This document shows positions 1 through 6,660 of a stretch of DNA of 42,561 nt, in pieces (the stretch's first letter is position 1; every line of letters begins with the position of its first letter). The notes under the pieces are model-generated. The model was not told the origin of the DNA, searched no databases, and worked only from the letters and a program-made list of their open reading frames with translations. The stretch is taken from the NCBI GenBank assembly GCA_009839615.1, contig VXPH01000130.1:1-42561 (forward strand). Reading direction: 5' to 3'. The position numbers were made by a program, and so were the translations under genes. This DNA is from Nitrospinota bacterium. Its GTDB lineage: Bacteria > UBA8248.

Positions 1-91
1 CGCAGGCGGATAAGCTCGCACACGCCAGCATGAGGACCACAAGAGCAAGCGATCTGTTTCTCACCTGAGCATACCGGCGGGCGGGAGACAT
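1..91 (-). CDS. Probable lipoprotein, N-terminus only (runs off the left edge)
   Basis: This ORF is too short for the ORF track. Reading leftward from an ATG at 91, or more likely the GTG at 64, there is an open frame to the window edge. From the GTG it reads MRNRSLALVVLMLACASLSAC: two arginines, a hydrophobic stretch and an LSAC lipobox, which is the pattern of a type II (lipoprotein) signal peptide. The mature protein lies outside the window, so no function can be given. No strong ribosome site precedes either start. The gene is divergent from the peroxiredoxin-like gene at 221. Confidence is limited by the short length. Confidence 0.45.
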   Translation of the reverse strand, partial: MSPARRYAQVRNRSLALVVLMLACASLSAC

Positions 92-143
92 TTGGAGATT
101 CGCATACGCCGCGCCCCATCGTCAACGCGGCGCGCCCTCGTGG

Positions 144-172
144 TTTACAGCCCGTTCCGGGCGGATTAAGAT
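144..172 (+). promoter_or_regulatory. Putative sigma70 promoter for the peroxiredoxin-like gene
   Basis: TTTACA (144-149) and TAAGAT (167-172) are separated by 17 bases, about 50 bases before the chosen start at 221. The -35 matches the consensus at 5 of 6 positions and the -10 at 4 of 6. Prediction from sequence only. Confidence 0.4.
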
Positions 173-220
173 TCGCTTCGCCGGTGGTTTTTTGACTCGA
201 TGACCTGGAGGTTTTCCCCG

Positions 221-769
221 ATGAGATGGAGCAGGTGTCCGTTCAAGCGAACTCTGCGTCCGGTGGCGATGGCGTTCGCTTTTATCCTGATGAGCTTGAG
301 CATGGCGGTGGCGGCGCCTTTCGATGAGAATCGCCCCAAGGTGGGGGATAAGGCGCATGCGTTCGAGATACAGGGTTTCAAGCTCTCCGACCTCGAGGGC
401 AGGAAGAACCTCGTCATGATTTTCTATCGGGGGCATTTCTGAGTCATCTGCCAGCGGCAACTCGTCGAGTTCCAGCGACTTTCAGCGAAAATTCACAGGC
501 TCCAGACCGAAATCGTCGCCGTCAGCGCGGACAACGCGCTTGAGATGAACAAGACGACGCGGGAGTTGGGTATTCGGTATCTCCTGATATCGGACCCGAA
601 GAAGCGGATTATCAAACGCTTCGGGGTGCTGCATCCGAGAGAGGGGATCGCCCGGCCCGCCACTATCATCATCGACAAGAAAGGCGTGGTTCGCTACGTT
701 CACGTGGGCAAGTACCCCAGCGACCGCCCGTCGGCTCAGCAAGTGATGCAGGCCCTCGCTTTTTTGTGA
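221..769 (+). CDS. Secreted peroxiredoxin-like selenoprotein (UxxC), read through an in-frame UGA
   Basis: The ORF track gives two pieces, 200-442 and 545-769. They share one frame and are interrupted only by TGA at 440-442. Read through, they form a single AhpC/TSA-type thioredoxin-fold protein of 182 residues. The UGA falls at residue 74, in the context FYRGHF-U-VIC-QRQL, where peroxiredoxins carry the catalytic Cys of FYRGxWCPxC. The resolving-position Cys77 is kept, giving a UxxC redox pair. Downstream the usual features continue: VSADN, the DPKK segment, and a beta strand ending RPATIIIDKKGVVRYVHVG. The start at 221 is chosen because GGAGG (207-211) lies 9 bases upstream. It begins with basic residues and a hydrophobic segment ending AVAAP, an export signal, so the protein should act in the periplasm. 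Likely role: thiol/selenol peroxidase or oxidoreductase. Selenocysteine is inference; no selA, selB or selC lies in the window. Alternative: a pseudogene. Confidence 0.75.
454..476 (+). promoter_or_regulatory. Candidate bacterial SECIS hairpin
   Basis: Just after the UGA, AACTC (459-463) pairs with GAGTT (467-471) around a GUC loop (464-466). G457-C473 and then CG/GC (454-455 with 475-476) add to the stem across two single mismatches. The loop begins 21 nt after the UGA and its first base is G, in line with the known bSECIS pattern (loop roughly 16-37 nt downstream, G in the first two loop positions). A competing hairpin, TGCC-AGC-GGCA (449-459), overlaps it. No folding was run. Confidence 0.55.
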
Positions 770-820
770 GAATGATACCCGGCATTCCCGCCCCCGCCCG
801 GCGCGTGACGGACACCGAAT

Positions 821-2611
821 ATGAGAAACATGGGACAGGATTCAGTGGGCCGGTTTTTGAGATTTTCCCTGTGGGCGGTTGTTTTGTGCCTCATCGCCTT
901 GTGCTCGTCGGACGCCCTCGCCGCGAGAAAAAAGCGCGCTCCGAAAAAAAGAATTGCCTCGAAAAAAGGGGTCGTCTCGAAGACCGCCTTCCAGGCCAGG
1001 GTGAGGCGCGCCATAAAAAGGCAGTGCGTCCGCCCCGGACGCCTGGGTCTTTACATTCGCTCGGTTTCCACCGCGCAGACGCTTTACTCCCATAACGCCG
1101 CCACGAGACGGATTCCCGCGTCGAACGTCAAACTCTTCACGGCCGCCGCCGCGCTCGCGCGCCTGGGGCCGGATTACCGCTTCGCCACCGATTTCTACGC
1201 GAAGGGCGGGGTTCGGGGCGGCGTCCTGCGGGGAGACCTGTATCTCAAGGGCTACGGCGATCCGCTTTTCGTGCATGAAAAGATGCGCGACCTCGTGCGC
1301 CGGCTCAAGCTGCGCGGCGTGAGACGCATCGAGGGCGACCTGGTGGCGGACGATACGTTTTTCGACGACAAGAAGCATGGCCGGGGGTGGCGCGTGGGTC
1401 GCTCCATCAAGCCTTATTTGGCGCCGCATGGGGCCTTGTCCCTGAATTTCGGTCTCGCGAACGTGCTGGTGGCTCCGGGCGATAGAATTGGCGGCCCGGC
1501 CAGGGCGAATCTCGAACCGTCCTCGCGCGCGCTTCGTCTCTGGGCGAAGGTGAAGACCTCGCGCGGCAGGCATCCGAAAATCTGGGTGGGGCGCCGGCGA
1601 TCGAAAGGAAAAGACCTCGTTCAGGTGGGCGGCTCGTTTCCGGCGGGGAGCAGGATGAGGACGTACCGGGTGCCGGTCACGGATCCCACCGCCTTCACCG
1701 CAGGCGCGGTCGCCGCCGAGTTCGAGAGGCAGGGAATCGCCTTGAGGGGCGGGATACGGCGGGCTGCCACGCCGCCCGATGCGAGGCTTCTTGCGAGAAA
1801 CCTCTCGCCGCCCCTGAGCGAGGTGGTGAGCGGGCTCAACAAGTTCAGCAACAATTTCGTGGCCGAACAGGTTCTCAAGACGATGGGCGCCGAAACGCAC
1901 GGCGCTCCGGGCACGGCGGAAAAGGGCCTGCGCGTCATGCGGGATTTTCTTCTCTCGGTCGGCGTCTCGGCGAAGGAGATCGCCCTCGCAGACGGTTCGG
2001 GCTTAAGCAGGATGAACCGCGCCTCGCCGCGCTCTCTGGCTGTCCTGCTCGAAGCGGCGCACAACGACTTCAGGCTGCGGCCCGAATTCATGGCGTCGCT
2101 GGCCGTGTTCGGCGTAGACGGGACGGTGAAGAAAAGACGCCGCCGGGGCGTCGATTCGCGCCGCGTGCGGGTGAAGACGGGCGTGTTGAACGGCGTGCGC
2201 GCCTTCAGCGGATACGCGGCCGCCGGAAACGGCGAAATTCTCGCTTTCTCCATTCTCATGAACGGGAACGCCTGCCGGCCCAAAAGCCTCACGGGTGAGT
2301 TGGTGCGCTCGATGGCTGCGTTGAACCGAAGTTTTTCAAGCCCCGTCAACGCTCATCTCAAGGGGGCTCGCGAGATAATGGCGCGCCCCATGCCGAAGCC
2401 CTCCGTCCGCGACGGATGGCGCAGACGCTCCTCTCCGCGACCGGACCCCGCCGAAGAGGATGATCTCGAAGAACTCGGTCCGGGAATCGTCCCGATCGCC
2501 GAGTCGCCACAGGATGATTCCCCCGGTGAATCACCCGCAGAGGCGGCTCCGGCGGAGGGGAGCGGCGCGTGGCCCTCGAAGAGCGGCGCGGGCGGGCGGA
2601 ATCGTGAGTGA
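821..2611 (+). CDS. dacB: D-alanyl-D-alanine carboxypeptidase/endopeptidase (PBP4, peptidase family S13)
   Basis: A periplasmic penicillin-binding protein of the PBP4 class, which trims or cleaves peptidoglycan peptide cross-links. The three active-site motifs are visible: SNVK (Ser101, Lys104), SNN (343-345) and KTG (452-454). An N-terminal signal anchor or signal peptide (about residues 10-35, hydrophobic, ending DALA) is followed by a very basic stretch of Lys/Arg. At 596 residues it is about 100 longer than typical DacB; the excess is a C-terminal tail after about residue 500, rich in Pro, Glu, Asp and Ser, that looks disordered. It starts 51 bases after the selenoprotein gene and may share its transcript. 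A second ATG at 830 is possible as the start. Family assignment is secure; the role of the tail is unknown. Confidence 0.9.
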   Translation: MRNMGQDSVGRFLRFSLWAVVLCLIALCSSDALAARKKRAPKKRIASKKGVVSKTAFQARVRRAIKRQCVRPGRLGLYIRSVSTAQTLYSHNAATRRIPASNVKLFTAAAALARLGPDYRFATDFYAKGGVRGGVLRGDLYLKGYGDPLFVHEKMRDLVRRLKLRGVRRIEGDLVADDTFFDDKKHGRGWRVGRSIKPYLAPHGALSLNFGLANVLVAPGDRIGGPARANLEPSSRALRLWAKVKTSRGRHPKIWVGRRRSKGKDLVQVGGSFPAGSRMRTYRVPVTDPTAFTAGAVAAEFERQGIALRGGIRRAATPPDARLLARNLSPPLSEVVSGLNKFSNNFVAEQVLKTMGAETHGAPGTAEKGLRVMRDFLLSVGVSAKEIALADGSGLSRMNRASPRSLAVLLEAAHNDFRLRPEFMASLAVFGVDGTVKKRRRRGVDSRRVRVKTGVLNGVRAFSGYAAAGNGEILAFSILMNGNACRPKSLTGELVRSMAALNRSFSSPVNAHLKGAREIMARPMPKPSVRDGWRRRSSPRPDPAEEDDLEELGPGIVPIAESPQDDSPGESPAEAAPAEGSGAWPSKSGAGGRNRE

Positions 2612-2690
2612 TGAATGAGCGATGCGCTTGTTCGGAATCGGCTCCCCCGGCGCAGCGGCTGCGGGTGGGGCAGGGGAGCGTGAAGGGCCG

Positions 2691-4478
2691 ATGAGCGATT
2701 CCGCAGGCCCGCCCGCTTTCCCCCGCAAGTGGACCATACGCTCCGTCGATAAAGAATCCGCCGAAAAACTTTCCCGGGCATTGAACGTCCCCCTCCTGAT
2801 GGGGAGGCTCCTCACGCAGAGGGGAATCCAGCACCCCGATGAGGCGCGCAAGTTCCTGGACGCCCCCCTGGCGGGACTGCACGATCCGTTCCTGATGAAA
2901 GGGATGGAAGAAGCCGTCTCCCACCTCGTGGAGCAGGTAAGAAGCCGCCGCCCCATCGGCGTTTATGGGGATTACGACGTGGACGGCATCTCCGCCACGG
3001 CGCTCCTGTGCCGGTTTTTCTCCCAGTTGGGTGTCAGGGCGCCCTACTACATTCCGAACCGCCTGGACGAGGGTTACGGCCTGCACCGCAAGGGTCTGGC
3101 GAAGCTCAAGGAAGCAGGCTGCGAAACGGTGGTGACGGTCGATTGCGGGATCAGCGCGCACGCCGCTGCCAAAGAAGCCGAGGAGATGGGCGTTCGCCTC
3201 GTCATCACCGATCATCACCGCCCGCCCGATGAATTGCCGCCCTCCGTGGCCGTCCTGAATCCCCAGCGCCGGGGCTGTGGATATCCCTTTCGGGGGCTCA
3301 GCGGGGTCGGGGTGGCGTTCAAGTTGATCACCGCCGTCAGGAGGCGCTTGCATGAGAGCGGATTTGCGACGCCGCTGCCGAACCTCAAACAGCACCTGGA
3401 CCTGGTGGCGTTGGGTACAGTGGCCGACGTGGTTCCCCTGCGGGATGAGAACCACATTTTCGTGCGCCACGGGCTGGAGATTCTCTCGCCCTCCGAAGTG
3501 GCCGAAGGCGGGTTCGAGACCCTGGACCGGCGAAAGGCGGGGATCCGCGCCTTGCAAGCGGCGGCGAATCTAAAAGCACAGACGTTGAACGTCGGGCATA
3601 TCTCCTTTTTGATCGCGCCGAGGCTCAACGCGGCGGGGCGGGTCGGGGAGGCTTCCCTGGGCGTCGAGCTTCTCACCGCCGACGACGAGGGCGAGGCGCG
3701 CTCGCGCGCGGAGGTCCTCGAGGAGTGGAACCGGCAGCGCCAGAATTTGCAGCAACAGGCCTGGGAGGAGGCGATGGCCATGGTGGAGTCATCGGGGGGC
3801 GCCCGCGATGAGGCCATCGTGCTCGCGAGCGACAAATGGCACCCCGGCGTGGTGGGCATCGTGGCCGCGAAGCTCACGGAGGAATATCATCAGCCGGCGG
3901 TTCTCATCCACCTCAAGGACGGTGTGGGCAAGGGTTCTGTCCGCTCGGCCATGGGTCTTCACGTATACAAGGCGCTCGAGCGCTGCTCGGACTTTTTGAT
4001 CCAGTTCGGCGGGCACAAGGGCGCCGCGGGCCTCAAGGTGGCGGAAGAGAAGATAGACGCTTTCAGGGAACGCTTCCGCGAGGTGATTCGCGGGATGAAA
4101 GAATCCGGTGTGGATGAGCGCGAACTCCTGCTCGACGCCCGCGTCGATTTTTCCGAGATGGACGTGCCGCTCCTGGAGCAACTCGAGGGCATGGCGCCCT
4201 TCGGGGAAGAGAATCCGCGGCCCGTGTTTCTGGCTTCCCGGGTCGAAGTGACCGGAAGCCCGGGTTCCGTGGGCCGCGAGGGGGAGCACTTGAAGTTGAA
4301 CTTCCGGCAATTTCGCGAGGAGAGAGAGGCCATCGGCTTCGGCATGGGGGCTTTGCTCAGGGAGCCGGAGCGCCTGAATGGAAAACTCGACGTCGCGTTT
4401 TCCCCCGGCCTGAACCGCTGGCGCGGCAACACCCGGGTACAGCTTGAACTTCGCGCCATCCGCCCGGCGGGCGGCTAG
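2691..4478 (+). CDS. recJ: Single-stranded-DNA-specific 5'-3' exonuclease RecJ
   Basis: RecJ degrades single-stranded DNA 5' to 3' in recombination and mismatch or base-excision repair. The DHH phosphoesterase motifs are present: DYDVDG at about residues 94-99, VTVDCG, and TDHH at about 173-176. The DHHA1 motif GGHKGAAGL follows, then a C-terminal OB-like region. The ORF track begins at 2622, but the ATG at 2691 is preceded by a GAAGGG ribosome site and the upstream codons are low-complexity, so the shorter 595-residue form is preferred and fits the usual family length. The stop codon overlaps that of the convergent midA gene through a shared CTAG. No missing catalytic residue was seen. Confidence 0.93.
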   Translation: MSDSAGPPAFPRKWTIRSVDKESAEKLSRALNVPLLMGRLLTQRGIQHPDEARKFLDAPLAGLHDPFLMKGMEEAVSHLVEQVRSRRPIGVYGDYDVDGISATALLCRFFSQLGVRAPYYIPNRLDEGYGLHRKGLAKLKEAGCETVVTVDCGISAHAAAKEAEEMGVRLVITDHHRPPDELPPSVAVLNPQRRGCGYPFRGLSGVGVAFKLITAVRRRLHESGFATPLPNLKQHLDLVALGTVADVVPLRDENHIFVRHGLEILSPSEVAEGGFETLDRRKAGIRALQAAANLKAQTLNVGHISFLIAPRLNAAGRVGEASLGVELLTADDEGEARSRAEVLEEWNRQRQNLQQQAWEEAMAMVESSGGARDEAIVLASDKWHPGVVGIVAAKLTEEYHQPAVLIHLKDGVGKGSVRSAMGLHVYKALERCSDFLIQFGGHKGAAGLKVAEEKIDAFRERFREVIRGMKESGVDERELLLDARVDFSEMDVPLLEQLEGMAPFGEENPRPVFLASRVEVTGSPGSVGREGEHLKLNFRQFREEREAIGFGMGALLREPERLNGKLDVAFSPGLNRWRGNTRVQLELRAIRPAGG

Positions 4479-5638
4479 CCGAAGAGGGTTTCGAGAGACT
4501 CCCTGTCGTCCGGCTTCATCGAGAACTCGCTCAAACCGCTTAAGTTCAGGTTTTTCGACAACAACATCACCTTGATGGCCCCGCCCAGACCCGTGGGGTC
4601 CATGATGCCCATGACGGACTGGCGCTCGCGCCTCGTCTTTTCATCGTCTCCGTCCTTCATGTTTTCCAGCGCCCGGGGAAGGCCGGCGCCCAGCAGAAAG
4701 CGCGCCTGATCGGTGAAGCCGGCCAACTCCATGCCGTGCGGCATGGCCGCCCGGAGGATGGAGGTGAAGTCGACGTGGGTGGTGAGATCGGTCTCCCCGG
4801 GTCGTGAGAGAGCGTCGCTCACGAGGGTGTGGTTTCTGTAGCCGCGCAGCGCGCCGTCGGGGCGAGTGGGGCCGTAGAGGGCGCGCGCGGAGAAGCCGTA
4901 GTCGAAGATAAGGATGGCGCCCCGCTCCATCCGGCGCGCCGCCTCGCTCACCCAGTCGAAGGCGCACAGGTTCACCTCCGCCATCTGGCCCCTGGAGAGC
5001 CGGACCCCCAGATTGGAGAACCAGCCGCTCAGGCGTTCATCTGAAAGCGCGCCCTCGCAGAAGACGAGCCCCTCGCCTTGCAGCGCCACGTATCTCTCCT
5101 CTAGTAGACGCCCTTCTTTCTGGATGAGGGTGTGGACGGGCAGGGCGTCCAGAAACTCATGGGCGAGAATGACGCCCTCGAAGCCTGCAGGCGGGTATCG
5201 GGAGGCGTCGGCGAATCGTATGTTGTCTGAATCCTGGAATTTCTCGCGTATCCGTGCTCCGGCCGGCGCGCTTTGTTCGGCGAACGTATAGGCGATGGCC
5301 TGGTGGAGAGCCGCCTGGGAGGCGCGAATCGACTCCAGGATGTCGAAGGCGAGCCATCCTTCTCCCGGGCCGTATTCCCATACGTGGAGCGCGGACGGCT
5401 CGGCCATGCGGCCGCGGATTTTCTCGAGCAGCGGCGCGATCATCCGCCCGAGCCAGGGGCTTTGGTGAGGCGAGGTGTAGAAATCCCCGCCCGGGCCGAT
5501 GCGCGGGCTTTCGTGGCAATAGTAGCCGCCCTCTGGGTGATAGAGTGCGAGTTCCATGAAGCGGCGAAAGGGAATGGGGCCGTTTTCGAGCGCGTCCGCC
5601 AGGGCTTTGGAGAGTTCGGGATGAGAGGCGATGTTCAT
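4475..5638 (-). CDS. SAM-dependent methyltransferase, MidA/NDUFAF7 family
   Basis: A class I SAM-dependent methyltransferase of the family that includes mitochondrial NDUFAF7/MidA, an arginine methyltransferase needed for complex I assembly; the bacterial members are mostly uncharacterised. The N-terminal signature GDFYTSPHQSPWLG matches the family pattern GDFxTxPExSxxFG, and the SAM-binding motif EYGPGEG follows at about residue 110. Length (387 residues) is normal. It runs convergent to recJ and divergent from moaD. No Shine-Dalgarno is seen before the ATG, and a TATACT hexamer sits only 7 bases upstream, which could mean a leaderless transcript. The substrate is not known here; no nuo genes are in the window. 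Confidence 0.85.
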   Translation of the reverse strand: MNIASHPELSKALADALENGPIPFRRFMELALYHPEGGYYCHESPRIGPGGDFYTSPHQSPWLGRMIAPLLEKIRGRMAEPSALHVWEYGPGEGWLAFDILESIRASQAALHQAIAYTFAEQSAPAGARIREKFQDSDNIRFADASRYPPAGFEGVILAHEFLDALPVHTLIQKEGRLLEERYVALQGEGLVFCEGALSDERLSGWFSNLGVRLSRGQMAEVNLCAFDWVSEAARRMERGAILIFDYGFSARALYGPTRPDGALRGYRNHTLVSDALSRPGETDLTTHVDFTSILRAAMPHGMELAGFTDQARFLLGAGLPRALENMKDGDDEKTRRERQSVMGIMDPTGLGGAIKVMLLSKNLNLSGLSEFSMKPDDRESLETLFG

Positions 5639-5645
5639 GGGGTGG

Positions 5646-5674
5646 AGTATACATCTCTATAAGAAGGACAAGAA
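5646..5674 (-). promoter_or_regulatory. Possible promoter giving a leaderless midA transcript
   Basis: On the minus strand TTCTTG and TATACT are 17 bases apart, and TATACT ends 7 bases before the midA ATG. The -10 is good (5 of 6) but the -35 is poor (2 of 6). If real, transcription would begin at or next to the start codon, which would explain the missing ribosome site. Confidence 0.25.
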
Positions 5675-5697
5675 GAACGCCACGGCGGAGCGCCCCC

Positions 5698-5726
5698 TTG
5701 ATTCCGCCGTTTGGAAAACCTATCAT
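5698..5726 (+). promoter_or_regulatory. Putative sigma70 promoter for moaD-moaE
   Basis: TTGATT (5698-5703), a 17-base spacer and TATCAT (5721-5726) stand 43 bases before the moaD ATG. Four of six and five of six consensus positions match. Confidence 0.5.
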
Positions 5727-5769
5727 CCGAAAGAGAGGACGGATTCCAGCATCACGAGTGAGGGTTCGC

Positions 5770-6021
5770 ATGAAAATTCGCGTCAAGTGCTTCGCCTGGG
5801 CCAAAGAGGTGACGGGCGAGGACGAAATCGACCTCGAAGTGCCCGAGGGCGCCACGGTAGCCGATTTGAGAGAAAGCCTCGCCGAGCGGTTTCCGGTTTT
5901 TTCGGGGCGCATGGAGTCCATCGCCGTATCCGTCAACCAGGAGTTCGCGGGCGAGGGCACGCCCGTGGATGCGGGCGATGAACTGGGGCTGATTCCTCCC
6001 ATCAGTGGAGGCTGCGCATGA
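5770..6021 (+). CDS. moaD: Molybdopterin synthase small (sulfur-carrier) subunit MoaD, with a GGCA C-terminus
   Basis: A ubiquitin-fold sulfur carrier that, as a C-terminal thiocarboxylate, gives sulfur to cyclic pyranopterin monophosphate in molybdopterin synthase. The 83-residue protein shows the expected beginning (MKIRVKCFAWAKEVTG) and the conserved end LIPPISGG. Unusually the reading frame continues for two residues, CA, after the GG that must be the exposed terminus for adenylation. The chosen ATG at 5770 has a GTGAGGG ribosome site; the track's earlier start at 5698 falls in the promoter. The stop overlaps the moaE start (ATGA), so the two subunits are translationally coupled. The extra CA recalls QbsE-type carriers (GGCF) that are trimmed by a JAMM peptidase; that comparison is inference. 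Confidence 0.88.
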   Translation: MKIRVKCFAWAKEVTGEDEIDLEVPEGATVADLRESLAERFPVFSGRMESIAVSVNQEFAGEGTPVDAGDELGLIPPISGGCA

Positions 6022-6479
6022 TCTGCCGAATCACGGATTCCCCCATCGACATGGACGAGTTGACGGACAGCCTCGACTCCCCCGAACTGGGCGGGCTGTG
6101 CACGTTCGTGGGGAAGGTGCGCAACCACAGCGCGGGGCAGGGGGTGACGCACCTCGAATACCACGCCTACCCCGAGATGGCGGAGAAGAAGATGCGCCAG
6201 GTGGCCGAGGAGATCGAAGAGCGTTTCGGCGTCGCGCACCTGGCGATGGCCCACCGGGTGGGAACGCTCGCCATCGGCGATATCGCGGTGGGCATCGCGG
6301 CGGCCTCCGCCCACCGGGACGCGGCCTTCAAGGCGTGCCGCTACGCGATCGACCGCATCAAGCAGATCGTGCCGATATGGAAGAAGGAGTTCGGCGAAGA
6401 CGGCGTGGCCTGGGTCGAAGGCTGCGCCGTGGACGCCGAGACGGCGGAGCCTCAAAAAGCACAAAATCAGCGCGTTTGA
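6018..6479 (+). CDS. moaE: Molybdopterin synthase catalytic subunit MoaE
   Basis: The large subunit of molybdopterin synthase, which inserts the dithiolene sulfurs carried by MoaD. The catalytic residues known from E. coli (Arg39, Lys119, Lys126) have counterparts here: Arg35 in GKVRNH, and Lys115 and Lys122 in the segment KQIVPIWKKE, with the 7-residue spacing kept. HRVGTLAIGD is also typical. Length of 153 residues is normal. It overlaps moaD by 4 bases. The cofactor product would supply the molybdoenzyme encoded at 36200-38527. The last codons overlap the -35 of the next promoter. Confidence 0.93.
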   Translation: MICRITDSPIDMDELTDSLDSPELGGLCTFVGKVRNHSAGQGVTHLEYHAYPEMAEKKMRQVAEEIEERFGVAHLAMAHRVGTLAIGDIAVGIAAASAHRDAAFKACRYAIDRIKQIVPIWKKEFGEDGVAWVEGCAVDAETAEPQKAQNQRV

Positions 6480-6503
6480 CATTTTTTCCCTTCCGGCTAG
6501 AAT
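6476..6503 (+). promoter_or_regulatory. Strong sigma70 promoter for the binding-protein genes SBP1-SBP2
   Basis: TTGACA (6476-6481, a perfect -35) and TAGAAT (6498-6503) are separated by 16 bases. The -35 overlaps the moaE stop codon. Transcription would begin near 6510, leaving a leader of about 150 nt before the SBP1 start, with a small GGCGG/CCGCC hairpin near 6606-6620. Confidence 0.65.
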
Positions 6504-6660
6504 TTATCCAAATTTCAATACATAGCGCGGCGGGCATGGCGTGTTTGGACGCTGGCGCGCGCGGGCGTTGCGTTTCATCCTGCTTTGGAAACATTTGAAG
6601 AAAGGGCGGATTTGCCGCCGTGAGATTCGATGTTTTTCACACCCGAAAGGAGGATAGAAA

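Noticed and set aside
200-769. Peroxiredoxin gene as a pseudogene or a frameshifted assembly
   Set aside because: Both halves are in one frame, no other lesion is seen, and the lone stop is UGA at the catalytic Cys position with a fitting hairpin after it.
842-1900. 352-residue minus-strand ORF opposite dacB, and the 399-residue one at 2358-3557
   Set aside because: Compositional shadows of dacB and recJ, low in hydrophobic residues and without family motifs.
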